Shown piece after piece: positions 32,334 through 40,309 of a stretch of DNA of 64,000 nucleotides. The position numbers were made by a program, and so were the translations under genes. Positions within the stretch are counted from its first letter, which is position 1. Each line of letters opens with the position of its first letter. The notes below the pieces were generated by a model. It saw only the letters and a list, made by a program, of their open reading frames with translations, was not told where the DNA came from and ran no database searches. Source of the DNA: Chthonobacter albigriseus (lineage in GTDB: Bacteria; Pseudomonadota; Alphaproteobacteria; Rhizobiales; Pleomorphomonadaceae); NCBI RefSeq assembly GCF_013839445.1, contig NZ_JACDIT010000002.1, forward strand, positions 62,001 to 126,000, in the 5' to 3' direction.

Positions 32334-32795
32334 ATGACCCACGTGCCTTCCACCTTCCCCGCCGACCCGCTCACCGACGGGCGGCTCTACGACGGCGTGC
32401 GGACGCGGCGCGCGATCGGGTTCCTGCTCGATGCGGTGGTGCTGGCGATCCTGACGCTGCTCGCCAGCGTTCTGATCTTCTTCCTCGGCATCTTCACGCT
32501 GGGGCTCGGCTGGCTGCTCTATCCGCTGCTGTGGCCGGTGCTGGCGCTGATCTACTGCGCCTTCACCATGGGCGGGCCGAACTCGGCAACGCCGGGCATG
32601 CGCGCCATGGGGCTCGAGGTGCGGCAGTTGGACGGGCAGAAGCTGACGCCGGTGATCGCGGCGATCCACTCGGTGCTGTTCTACGCGTCGGTGTCGATCC
32701 TCACCCCGTTCGTGCTGGTGGTGGCGCTGATCTCCGACCGCAAGCGCCTGCTGCACGACCTGGTGCTCGGCACGGTGGTCGTGAACCGCCGCTGA
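32334..32795 (+). CDS. RDD family membrane protein
   Basis: 153 residues with an Arg near the start of the first helix and Asp within it (RRAIGFLLDAVVLAIL), the arrangement that names the RDD family. Three hydrophobic segments follow (residues ~31-50, ~55-75, ~105-128), with the conserved GGPNSATPGMRAMGLEVR loop between. Lies 130 bp before the Leu-transferase gene on the same strand, an arrangement I recall from other alphaproteobacteria. Function unknown; transport roles have been proposed for relatives. Confidence 0.85.
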   Translation: MTHVPSTFPADPLTDGRLYDGVRTRRAIGFLLDAVVLAILTLLASVLIFFLGIFTLGLGWLLYPLLWPVLALIYCAFTMGGPNSATPGMRAMGLEVRQLDGQKLTPVIAAIHSVLFYASVSILTPFVLVVALISDRKRLLHDLVLGTVVVNRR

Positions 32796-32925
32796 CCTCG
32801 CATCCCGGCGAACCGAACGGCGCCCGACGTCGTTGACGAGCGCGACCGCATCGCTGCGATGCGGTCTCGCATCGGACCACGATCCGTGAGAGGATCGGCA
32901 GCAGTCTTGGTTCGCCGAAAGACGA

Positions 32926-33672
32926 ATGACACATCATCCGACCGACGCCCCGCAGTTCTTCCTGACGGCCCCGTCGCCCTGCCCCTATCTGCCGGGCCGC
33001 TTCGAGCGGAAGGTGTTCACGCATCTGGTGGGCGACCGAGCCCCCGCGCTGAACGACATCCTGAGCCAAGGCGGTTTCCGCCGCAGCCAGAACATCGCCT
33101 ACCGGCCGGCCTGCGAGACCTGCCGGGCCTGCATCTCGGTGCGGGTGTGCGTGGACGGCTTTCAGCTGACGAAGAGCTTCCGGCGGACGCTGAAGGCCAA
33201 CGAGGACGTGGTCGGCGCGGAGATGCCGCCTGCGCCAACAGCCGAGCAATACTCCCTCTTCCGACACTATCTCGACAGCCGGCACGCGGACGGCGGGATG
33301 GTGGACATGACCATGCTGGACTACGCCATGATGGTGGAGGACACGCATGTGGAGACGACGGTGGTGGAGTATCGCCGCCGGGGCATCGACAGCTTCATCA
33401 CCGGCCGAGGGGCCGGTCCGCTGCTCGGCGTGGCGCTGACGGACGTGCTCGCCGACGGGCTCTCCATGGTCTACTCGTTCTACGACCCGGAAGCGGCGTG
33501 GCGGGGGCTCGGCACCTACATGATTCTCGACCACATCCGCCGGGCGCGGGCGCGGGGGCTGCCCTATGTCTACCTCGGCTACTGGGTGAAGGGGTCGCAC
33601 AAGATGGACTACAAGGCGCGGTTCCGCCCGCAGGAACACCTGATGCCGAAGGGCTGGGAACGGGCGGACTGA
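32926..33672 (+). CDS. bpt: Aspartate/glutamate leucyltransferase (arginyltransferase family)
   Basis: Attaches Leu from Leu-tRNA to N-terminal Asp or Glu of proteins, creating a primary N-degron for ClpS/ClpAP. The 248-residue product has the N-terminal [16 protein letters not shown] and the cysteine-containing [16 protein letters not shown]. The C-terminal GNAT-like half has [22 protein letters not shown] and [18 protein letters not shown]. The stop shares one base with the next start (TGATG at 33670-33674). The partners clpS and clpA are encoded at 50.5-53.3 kb. Confidence 0.95.
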   Translation: MTHHPTDAPQFFLTAPSPCPYLPGRFERKVFTHLVGDRAPALNDILSQGGFRRSQNIAYRPACETCRACISVRVCVDGFQLTKSFRRTLKANEDVVGAEMPPAPTAEQYSLFRHYLDSRHADGGMVDMTMLDYAMMVEDTHVETTVVEYRRRGIDSFITGRGAGPLLGVALTDVLADGLSMVYSFYDPEAAWRGLGTYMILDHIRRARARGLPYVYLGYWVKGSHKMDYKARFRPQEHLMPKGWERAD

Positions 33673-34064
33673 TGGCGCACCTGGGGGCGGTGACGCTGCT
33701 GGTCGCCGACTACGACGAGGCGATCCGGTTCTATCGCGACGCGCTGGGGTTCGACCTCGTCGAGGACACCGACCTGGGCGGCGGCAAACGCTGGGTGCTG
33801 ATGGCGCCGCAGGGCGCCAAGGAGACGCGGCTGCTGCTGGCCAAGGCCTCCGGCGACGCGCAGATGGCGCGAATCGGCGACCAGGCCGGCAGACGGGTGC
33901 TGCTGTTCCTCCACACGGATGATTTCGCGCGGGATCACGCCCGCATGACCGCTGCGGGCGTGCGTTTCCGCGAGGCGCCGCGGCATGAGGCCTACGGCAC
34001 CGTGGCGGTGTTCGAGGACCTCCATGGCAATGCCTGGGACCTCCTGGAGCTGAAGAAGCCGTGA
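33672..34064 (+). CDS. VOC family (glyoxalase/bleomycin-resistance fold) protein
   Basis: 130-residue vicinal-oxygen-chelate protein with the paired beta-alpha-beta-beta-beta modules: GAVTLLVADYDEAIRFYRDALGF (residues ~5-27) and VLLFLHTDDFARDHARMTAAGV (~76-97), ending VAVFEDLHGNAWDLLEL. The metal-site Glu near the end (LLE) is kept, while the first metal position is Gly/Ala rather than the usual His. It may therefore bind metal differently or not at all. Translationally coupled to bpt by a one-base overlap; substrate unknown. Confidence 0.88.
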   Translation: MAHLGAVTLLVADYDEAIRFYRDALGFDLVEDTDLGGGKRWVLMAPQGAKETRLLLAKASGDAQMARIGDQAGRRVLLFLHTDDFARDHARMTAAGVRFREAPRHEAYGTVAVFEDLHGNAWDLLELKKP

Positions 34065-34089
34065 TCGGAAGCGTGGCGGCGACGGCGCG

Positions 34090-35487
34090 GTGATCCTGGC
34101 GCGGCCGGAAGCCGTACCGGGAACACCTGCTGCGCATGAGGATCCTTTGCCGCCGTCCCGAATCCCGCTTGCCGTGATCCTCGCCTACGCCCTGCCCGCG
34201 CTGCCGCTGGCGGTGCTGACGCTTCCCTTCGCGATCGTGGTCCCAACGTTCTACGCGACGACGCTGGGCCTGCCGTTGGCGGCGATCGGCCAGGTGCTGC
34301 TGGCGGTCCGGCTGATCGACGCCATATCCGATCCGGTGGTGGGGGTGCTGGCGGATCGCTGGCGACCGCGCTTCGGCCGACGGCGGCTGTGGTTCGCGCT
34401 GTCGATCCCGGTGACGGTGGCAGCCGTCTGGGCGGTGTTCGTGCCGCCGGAAAGCGCGGGCGTGTGGTGGCTGTTTGGCTTCGCCACGCTGCTTTCGACG
34501 GGCATGACGCTGAGCCTGATCCCCTATTGGGCGTGGGGCGCAGAGCTTTCCGGCGACTATACCGAGCGCAACCGCATCGCGGGGGCTCGCGAAGGCGTGG
34601 TGGTGCTGGGGACGCTGATCGCCACCGCGACGCCGGCGATCGCCACGGCCATGGGCGCGACCGACGGCGGGCTGGCGCTGATGATGCTGGCGGGCTTCGT
34701 GCTGGTGCTGCTGCCGTTGACCGGGCTGATCGCCGTGTGGCGGGTGCCGGAGCCGCGGGACTTCACGCAGACCCGGCTCGACTGGCGCGCCGGGCTGAAG
34801 CATCTGGCCGCCAACCGGCCCTTCGTGCGGCTGCTCGCGGCCTTCGTGCTCAACGGGTTCGCCAACGGACTGCCGGCGACACTGTTCCTGTTCTTTGTGA
34901 ACGAGCGGCTGGAATCGCCTGATTCGGCCGGGATTCTGCTGTTTGCGTATTTCCTGGCCGGCGTGGCGGGCGTGCCGCTCTGGACGCTGGTCGCCAACCG
35001 GATCGGCAAGCACCGCGCCTGGTCGATCGCCATGCTGTTCAACGTGGCAGTGTTCGCCACGGTGCCGTTGCTGGGCCCCGGTGACAGCGACTGGTTTCTG
35101 GCCGTCTGCCTCCTGACCGGGATCGCGCTGGGTGCGGACCTTGTGCTGCCCTCCTCCATCCAGGCCGATGTGATCGACGTGGATACGGCCTCGACCGGCG
35201 AGCAGAGGACCGGAACCTATGTGGCGGCGTGGGGATTGGCGACCAAGCTGGCGCTGGCGCTGGCCGTGGGAATCGCCTTCCCGCTGTTGGACTGGGCGGG
35301 CTTCCAGGCGAACGGCGGGCCGCAGCCGGAAGGCGGGCTGACGATGCTGGTGGCGCTCTACGCCGGGGTCCCGCTGTTCGCGAAACTGGCGGCGATCGGG
35401 CTGATGTGGAACTTCCCCGTGGACCGTGCGGCGCAGGAAACCCTCCGCGCCACGATCGAGGGAAATCCCGTCACTTCCAGCCGGTGA
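34090..35487 (+). CDS. MFS transporter of the GPH (glycoside-pentoside-hexuronide) type
   Basis: A 465-residue, 12-helix integral membrane protein resembling GPH:cation symporters. Evidence includes LAYALPALPLAVLTLPFAIVVPTFYA, DAISDPVVGVLADRWRPRFGRRRLWF and the cytoplasmic GAREGVVVLGTL. The annotated GTG 34090 lacks a clear Shine-Dalgarno. TTG 34147, with GAGG 5 nt upstream, fits family length better and would leave the TGATCC-N18-TACCG at 34091-34119 as promoter. Genes of this type occur in Rhodobacter singlet-oxygen regulons. Its 3' end overlaps the convergent SDR gene by 17 bp. The transported substrate is unknown and may not be a sugar. Confidence 0.85.
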   Translation: MILARPEAVPGTPAAHEDPLPPSRIPLAVILAYALPALPLAVLTLPFAIVVPTFYATTLGLPLAAIGQVLLAVRLIDAISDPVVGVLADRWRPRFGRRRLWFALSIPVTVAAVWAVFVPPESAGVWWLFGFATLLSTGMTLSLIPYWAWGAELSGDYTERNRIAGAREGVVVLGTLIATATPAIATAMGATDGGLALMMLAGFVLVLLPLTGLIAVWRVPEPRDFTQTRLDWRAGLKHLAANRPFVRLLAAFVLNGFANGLPATLFLFFVNERLESPDSAGILLFAYFLAGVAGVPLWTLVANRIGKHRAWSIAMLFNVAVFATVPLLGPGDSDWFLAVCLLTGIALGADLVLPSSIQADVIDVDTASTGEQRTGTYVAAWGLATKLALALAVGIAFPLLDWAGFQANGGPQPEGGLTMLVALYAGVPLFAKLAAIGLMWNFPVDRAAQETLRATIEGNPVTSSR

Positions 35488-36244
35488 AACGCCGGACGAG
35501 CGGGAAATACGCGGCATAGGGCAAAAGGTTGATCGCCTTCAGGCCCCACGTGAAGCGGCGGGGGAAGGTGATCTCGTAGCCGCCGGTCTCCAGTCCGGCG
35601 ACGAGCCGGTCCGCTGCGTTCTCCACCGTCATCAGGAAGGGCATCGGGAAGGGGTTGCTTGCCGTCGCGGGCGTGTCCACGAAGCCGGGGCTGACGACCT
35701 GGGTGAGGATGCCGAGGCGATCTAGGTCGAACTTCAGCGATGCCATGAGGTTGAAGAGCGCCGCCTTGGTGGCCCCGTAAGCAGCCGAGGTGGGCAGTCC
35801 GCCATAGCCGGCGACCGACGATACAACGGCGATCTGGCCCCTACCCCGCCGCTTCATGGCCTCGATGACCGGAAGCAGGGTGTAGACGGTGCCCTTCAGG
35901 TTGACGTCGATGGAGCGGTCGAAATCCTCCACGGCGAGGCTTTCGCCGCGCACCGGGAGGTAGATGCCGGCGTTGAGGAGCGCCAGTGCGATCGGGCCGA
36001 CCTCCGCTTCGATCCGGGCGACCGCCGCGGCGGCCGCGGCGTGGTCGGTGACGTCGAGCGGGATCGCGTGGATGCGGCCGGGGGATGCGGCCGCGAGCGA
36101 GGTGAGCGCATCGGCGCTCCGGGCGGAAACCGCGACGGTCCACCCTCGGGCGGCGAGGCGCAGAGCAGTCTCGCGGCCGATGCCGCTGGAGGCGCCGGTG
36201 ACCCAGGCGATTCCATCCGCAGGCCTGGCGTGGGAAAGGGGCAT
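35471..36244 (-). CDS. Short-chain dehydrogenase/reductase
   Basis: NAD(P)-dependent oxidoreductase of 257 residues. It has the cofactor motif TGASSGIG (residues 16-23), the NAG motif (LLNAGIY), the catalytic Ser (VVSSVAGYGGLP) and YGATK with the Tyr-Lys pair. The C-terminal segment (TFPRRFTWGLKAINLLPYAAYFPLVRR) is hydrophobic and basic and could touch membrane, as in relatives that handle lipids. GGAG lies upstream of ATG 36244. Follows the ChrR-like gene on the same strand after 198 bp with a hairpin between them. Confidence 0.92.
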   Translation of the reverse strand: MPLSHARPADGIAWVTGASSGIGRETALRLAARGWTVAVSARSADALTSLAAASPGRIHAIPLDVTDHAAAAAAVARIEAEVGPIALALLNAGIYLPVRGESLAVEDFDRSIDVNLKGTVYTLLPVIEAMKRRGRGQIAVVSSVAGYGGLPTSAAYGATKAALFNLMASLKFDLDRLGILTQVVSPGFVDTPATASNPFPMPFLMTVENAADRLVAGLETGGYEITFPRRFTWGLKAINLLPYAAYFPLVRRFTGWK

Positions 36245-36366
36245 GACGTCTCCGCGCTGGTTGTTCCAAGGTCTACGGCTGCGGCGAGGCTTTGGTTCAG
36301 ACCGTTCCGGTTATCGCGCGATCGGGCAGGCTCTGCAGCGCGTATTGGTAAGACGCCAAGCAGATT

Positions 36367-36388
36367 CGCCCGCCTACGAAGGCGGGCG
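36367..36388 (-). terminator. Hairpin between the ChrR-like gene and the SDR gene
   Basis: Nine-base arms CGCCCGCCT (36367-36375) and AGGCGGGCG (36380-36388) enclose ACGA, 55 bp after the ChrR-like stop. There is no T run, so it may be a rho-independent-like attenuator or mRNA stabiliser rather than a full terminator. Confidence 0.4.
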
Positions 36389-36442
36389 GCGCGGAGCGAT
36401 CCGGCCATCGGCCGGCCGCGTCGGGGATCGAGAAGGCGGGCG

Positions 36443-37117
36443 TCAGCCCCGGATGAAGGGGTTGAACAGCCGACCGAAGAAGCCGGTGAGGCGCAGCGGC
36501 GCGTCGGTGACGGCAAAGCAGATGCAATCGCCGTCGTCGTCGGCGACCGGCTTGTGGTCGACCGAGGAGTCGGTGATCGAGATGTCTCCGCGATCGTAGG
36601 AGCCGAGGATGTCGGTGAAGCCGCCCTCGCAGACGAGCGTGATCTCGCCGCCCTCGTGGGTGTGGGCAGGCATGGCCGTGCCGGCGCGGATCCAGAACAA
36701 CTCGGTCTTCAGACCATCGAACTCGCCGATCTTGTATTCGCGTACGCCGGGCAGGACCGTCTTCCAGGGGAGGTTGGCGGCGTCGTTGCCGACGAAGCGG
36801 CGAATCGCAAGCGGCAAGCGGCCGGTGCGCGGAAGCTGGATGCGACGGCTGGCGGATGCGGTCTCCACCGCCGAAGCGGCGGGCGACGGCGCGTCGCCGA
36901 AGATGGCGGCGAGCTTGGCGTCGCGGTCGCGGACTGCGGCGGGCTCGACCGTTTCGATGGCGCGGCCGGCGAGCGACTCCATGTCGGACACGAAGCGGCG
37001 GTTGCGTGGGCTCAGCTCAAGGTGCGCGGCGACGAGCACGCTCAATGGCGCTGGGAGGCCGCCCATCGCGTAGCCCGCGAGGAGCGAGTTGATCTCCTGA
37101 TCCAAATTCGGCGCCAT
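36443..37117 (-). CDS. chrR: ChrR-like cupin anti-sigma factor with degenerate zinc site
   Basis: ChrR holds the ECF sigma factor RpoE inactive until singlet oxygen appears. This 224-residue protein has the two-domain layout: an N-terminal anti-sigma domain (LLAGYAMGGL...VAAHLEL) and a C-terminal cupin with PAHTHEGGEITLV and a distal VDHKP. The cupin keeps the metal set (two His, Glu, His). In the N-terminal domain only His32 of the four zinc ligands (H6, H31, C35, C38 in Rhodobacter ChrR) remains; the others read Gln7, Ser36 and Asn39. No sigma gene is adjacent. It has its own TGATCC-N18 promoter. It may bind RpoE without zinc or have another role. Confidence 0.78.
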   Translation of the reverse strand: MAPNLDQEINSLLAGYAMGGLPAPLSVLVAAHLELSPRNRRFVSDMESLAGRAIETVEPAAVRDRDAKLAAIFGDAPSPAASAVETASASRRIQLPRTGRLPLAIRRFVGNDAANLPWKTVLPGVREYKIGEFDGLKTELFWIRAGTAMPAHTHEGGEITLVCEGGFTDILGSYDRGDISITDSSVDHKPVADDDGDCICFAVTDAPLRLTGFFGRLFNPFIRG

Positions 37118-37188
37118 CGACTGCCTGTCCTGTCCACTGACCCATAGATTTGCCCGAAAGCCGCACGAAGTGCAACGCTCGCATCCCC

Positions 37189-37217
37189 CTCTACGGCGGG
37201 CCTGCCGGTCTGGATCA
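37189..37217 (-). promoter_or_regulatory. Predicted RpoE-type (ECF11) promoter of the ChrR-like gene
   Basis: On the minus strand TGATCC (37217-37212) is followed after exactly 18 bp by TAGAG (37193-37189), about 70 nt before the ATG at 37117. Element sequence, spacer length and distance to the start all match the site upstream of the photolyase gene at 2143-2171. Confidence 0.58.
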
Positions 37218-37410
37218 CCAACGCGGTTCTATTGGTGTTTCTACGAACCCTCCCCGTCGTGAACGGCGGATCGCCGGGAGTGCCGCGGTCTCCCGTGTGA
37301 CGCAGGGCCGGGCCGGCGGGCTTCCTTCGTGCTTGATCCATGACGAAGGCGTCAATAGCCTTCAACCCTGGTGCGTCCGTCCGCAGGCGGCGGCAATGAT
37401 GGGAGCAATG

Positions 37411-38442
37411 ATGTACGGCAGCGTCCTGGAACTGATCGGCAACACGCCGCTCATCCGGCTGAAGCGCGCTTCGGCGGAGACCGGCTGCGAGATCTACGGC
37501 AAGGCCGAGTTCCTCAACCCCGGGCAATCGGTGAAGGACCGGGCGGCGCTGTACATCCTGCGCGATGCGCTGGCGCACAAGCGCCTGGAGCGCGGCGGGA
37601 TCGTGGTGGAAGGGACCGCCGGCAACACGGGCATCGGGCTGGCCATGGTCGGCAACGCGCTGGGCCTCAAGACGGTGATCGTGATCCCGGAGACGCAGAG
37701 CCAGGAGAAGAAGGACGCGCTGAAACTGCTGGGCGCCGAACTCGTGGAAGTGCCGGCGGTGCCCTACAAGAACCCGAACAACTACGTGAAGCTGTCCGGG
37801 CGGCTGGCCGAGGAGCTGGCCAGGAGCGCGCCGCACGGGGCGATCTGGGCCAACCAGTTCGACAACACGGCGAACCGGCAGGCGCACATCGAGACCACCG
37901 CGCAGGAGATCTGGAACGAGACCAACGGCCGCGTCGACGGGTTCGTCTGCGCCGTCGGATCCGGCGGAACGATCGCGGGTGTCGGACTGGGGCTGAAGGC
38001 GCTGAACCCGGCCGTGAAGATCGGGCTCGCCGATCCGCATGGGGCAGCGCTCTACTCGTTCTATACGAGCGGCGAGCTGAAAGCGGAGGGCTCCTCGATC
38101 ACCGAGGGGATCGGCCAGGGGCGGATCACCGCAAACCTGGAAGGCGCGCCGGTGGACTTCGCCTGCCGGATCGGCGACGAGGAGGCGGTGTCGATCGTCT
38201 TCGATCTCCTGGAGCACGAGGGGCTTTGCTTGGGCGGCTCGTCCGGCATCAACGTGGCGGGCGCGATGGCACTGGCGCGGGAGATGGGGCCGGGTCATAC
38301 GATCGTGACGATCCTCTGCGACTACGGCAACCGCTACCAGAGCAAGCTGTTCAACCCGGAGTTCCTCCGCTCCAAGCAGCTGCCGGTGCCGGGCTGGCTG
38401 GAGCGGCCGGCGTCGATCACCCCTCCCTTCGTGACCGAGTGA
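37411..38442 (+). CDS. cysK: Cysteine synthase A (O-acetylserine sulfhydrylase)
   Basis: PLP enzyme making cysteine from O-acetylserine and sulfide. The ~343-residue product has SVLELIGNTPLIRLKRAS at the start, the PLP-lysine motif NPGQSVKDRAALYI (~residue 40), the VEGTAGNTGIGLA loop and the C-terminal LGGSSGINVAGA. Several in-frame ATGs (37396, 37399, 37408, 37411) compete; 37411 is preferred because GGGAG ends 5 nt before it. It is slightly longer than CysK of E. coli because of a C-terminal tail (after YGNRYQSKLFNPEFL). First gene of a three-gene run with the alanyl-tRNA editing protein and sulfurtransferase genes. Confidence 0.93.
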   Translation: MYGSVLELIGNTPLIRLKRASAETGCEIYGKAEFLNPGQSVKDRAALYILRDALAHKRLERGGIVVEGTAGNTGIGLAMVGNALGLKTVIVIPETQSQEKKDALKLLGAELVEVPAVPYKNPNNYVKLSGRLAEELARSAPHGAIWANQFDNTANRQAHIETTAQEIWNETNGRVDGFVCAVGSGGTIAGVGLGLKALNPAVKIGLADPHGAALYSFYTSGELKAEGSSITEGIGQGRITANLEGAPVDFACRIGDEEAVSIVFDLLEHEGLCLGGSSGINVAGAMALAREMGPGHTIVTILCDYGNRYQSKLFNPEFLRSKQLPVPGWLERPASITPPFVTE

Positions 38443-38455
38443 GCCGGGGCCTGCT

Positions 38456-39187
38456 ATGACTGAACCGCTGTTTCGCGACGACGCCTATCTCTCCGTGGCC
38501 GAGGCGACGGTGATTTCCGCCGACGAAGCCGGCATCGTGCTCGACCGCTCGCTGTTCTATCCGAGCGGCGGCGGGCAGCCGGGCGACTCCGGCCACCTGG
38601 AAACGTCGGACGGGGCGGAGGTACCCATCACGACCGCCGTCTACGGCGAGGGGCGGACGGCGATCGTGCTGAAGCCGGCGGAAGGGGCCGCCCTGCCCGC
38701 CCCCGGGTCACGCGTCGTGCAGCACCTGGACTGGGCGACACGCTACCGGCACATGCGGATCCACACCGCGCTGCACCTGCTCTCGGTGGTGCTGCCCTAC
38801 CCGGTGACGGGCGGGCAGATCGGCGCGGGGGAAGGGCGGCTCGACTTCGACATGCCGGACGAGATCCCGGACAAGGCGGAAGTGACCGCGGCGGTGATGG
38901 CGCATGTGGCGGCCGACCATCCCATCACCACGGAATGGATCACCGACGAGGAGCTCACCGCCAATCCGGGGCTGGTGAAGACCATGAAAGTGAAGCCGCC
39001 GATGGGCCAGGGCCGCGTCCGACTGGTGCGGATCGGCGAAAGCCTGGACCTGCAGCCTTGCGGCGGCACGCATGTGCGTTCGACGGCGGAGGTGGGCGAG
39101 GTCCACATCGCCAAGATCGAGAAGAAGGGCAAGATCAACCGGCGGGTGCGCCTCCGGTTCGGTCCGCTGCCGCAAGGGGAGGAATGA
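38456..39187 (+). CDS. Alanyl-tRNA editing protein (AlaX family)
   Basis: Trans-editing enzyme that hydrolyses Ser- or Gly-tRNA(Ala) mischarged by AlaRS. The 243-residue protein has the N-terminal beta-barrel signature FYPSGGGQPGD, the first zinc pair in RIHTALHLLS (HxxxH) and the second in QPCGGTHVRST (CxxxH). This is the longer AlaX type. It starts 13 bp after cysK and stops 3 bp before the sulfurtransferase ATG, so the three are almost surely one operon. The coupling of serine editing to cysteine synthesis is unusual but plausible. Confidence 0.92.
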   Translation: MTEPLFRDDAYLSVAEATVISADEAGIVLDRSLFYPSGGGQPGDSGHLETSDGAEVPITTAVYGEGRTAIVLKPAEGAALPAPGSRVVQHLDWATRYRHMRIHTALHLLSVVLPYPVTGGQIGAGEGRLDFDMPDEIPDKAEVTAAVMAHVAADHPITTEWITDEELTANPGLVKTMKVKPPMGQGRVRLVRIGESLDLQPCGGTHVRSTAEVGEVHIAKIEKKGKINRRVRLRFGPLPQGEE

Positions 39188-39190
39188 CCG

Positions 39191-40045
39191 ATGGCCGACG
39201 ATTTCCGCGACCGCCGTTTCGTATCCGTCGACTGGCTGGCCGCGCGGTTGCGGGCGCCGGACATCGCCATCGTGGACGGGACGTGGCACCTGCCGCCGAC
39301 CGGGCGAAAGGGCGGCGAGGAGTATCTGGCGCGGCATATCCCGGGCGCGGTGTTCTTCGACATCGACACCATCGCCGACACCGACAGCGGCCTGCCGCAC
39401 ATGCTGCCGAAGCCCGAGGTGTTCTCCAGCCGGATGCGCAAGCTCGGCATCGGCGACGGCCAGACGATCGTGGTCTACGACACGCACGGGCTGTTCTCCG
39501 CGCCGCGGGTGGCGTGGACATTCCGGGTGATGGGGGTGCGCGACGTCTACATCCTCGACGGCGGGCTGCCCGCCTGGATCGCGGCCGGACACGACGTGGA
39601 GGAAGGGCCGGTGCGCCGGGCCGAGCGCCACTTCACCGCGCGGCTGGACCATTCGGCGATCCGCGACCTGCGCGACGTGGAGGCGGCGCTGAAGACGGGC
39701 TCGGCCCAGGTGGTAGACGCGCGGCCCGCCGACCGATTCCGCGGCGACGCGCCGGAACCGCGTCCGGGCGTGCGCGCCGGTCACATGCCGGGAGCGGTGA
39801 ACGTGCCGTTCGGGGCGCTGGTGGAGGACGGTCGGCTGAAGGATCCGGCGGCGGTGAAGGCCGTGCTGGCCGAGAGCGGCGTCGACCTCGCCAAGCCGAC
39901 GATCACGAGCTGCGGATCCGGCGTCACGGCCGCGCTGGTGGGGCTGGCGCTGGAGAGCGCGGGCGCGCGGGCCGTGGCAGTCTACGACGGCAGCTGGGCG
40001 GAATGGGGCGGACGGGAGGATACGCCGGTGGCGACGGGCGGGTGA
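39191..40045 (+). CDS. sseA: 3-mercaptopyruvate sulfurtransferase (two-rhodanese)
   Basis: Transfers sulfur from 3-mercaptopyruvate to a thiol acceptor. The 284-residue protein has two rhodanese domains. The second holds the active-site loop TSCGSGVTAAL (cysteine near residue 239), the CG[ST]G form typical of mercaptopyruvate rather than thiosulfate specificity. The first domain ends VYDTHGLFSAPRVAWTFRVMG. Last gene of the cysK operon, consistent with cysteine-derived sulfur handling. Confidence 0.93.
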   Translation: MADDFRDRRFVSVDWLAARLRAPDIAIVDGTWHLPPTGRKGGEEYLARHIPGAVFFDIDTIADTDSGLPHMLPKPEVFSSRMRKLGIGDGQTIVVYDTHGLFSAPRVAWTFRVMGVRDVYILDGGLPAWIAAGHDVEEGPVRRAERHFTARLDHSAIRDLRDVEAALKTGSAQVVDARPADRFRGDAPEPRPGVRAGHMPGAVNVPFGALVEDGRLKDPAAVKAVLAESGVDLAKPTITSCGSGVTAALVGLALESAGARAVAVYDGSWAEWGGREDTPVATGG

Positions 40046-40116
40046 GCGGCGGGTGGGCTTAGCCCTGCCGGCGCGTCGAGGGTTTCCGGGTGGGTGGAGG
40101 TCCCCCCCTACCCTGG

Positions 40117-40137
40117 CCCTCCCCGCAAGGGGGAGGG
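40117..40137. repeat. GC-rich hairpin repeat, copy 1
   Basis: Arms CCCTCCCC and GGGGAGGG around a GCAA loop, followed by AAG. The identical 21-bp unit recurs at 40460-40480, and both are preceded by a CTACCCT/TTACCCT-like stretch, so this is a dispersed extragenic repeat rather than a chance stem. Confidence 0.7.
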
Positions 40138-40186
40138 AAGTTGTTGGTGCTCCCCCTACCCTGGCCTGTCCCACAACTCCGCTTCG

Positions 40187-40309
40187 CCGTCATGGTCCGC
40201 GCAGGCGGACCACCCACGATTTTGTGGGGGCCGCACGGCGCGGCATGGTCAGGACCTGTGCATCGTCCCGGCAAATGCTTGGGTGGTCCGCCTGCGCGGA
40301 CCATGACGG
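40187..40309. repeat. Long inverted repeat, 30-bp arms
   Basis: Bases 40187-40216 are the exact reverse complement of 40280-40309, with 63 bp between. Each arm itself contains the smaller palindrome TGGTCCGC...GCGGACCA, so the whole can fold into a long stem with internal alternatives. There is no ORF inside. It resembles a non-autonomous palindromic element; no target duplication is evident at the ends. Confidence 0.7.

Noticed and set aside
32701-35517. A more than 900-codon minus-strand open frame opposite bpt, the VOC gene and the transporter gene
   Set aside because: Composition is Arg/Pro/Gln/His rich with no family pattern, and three clear genes occupy the plus strand.
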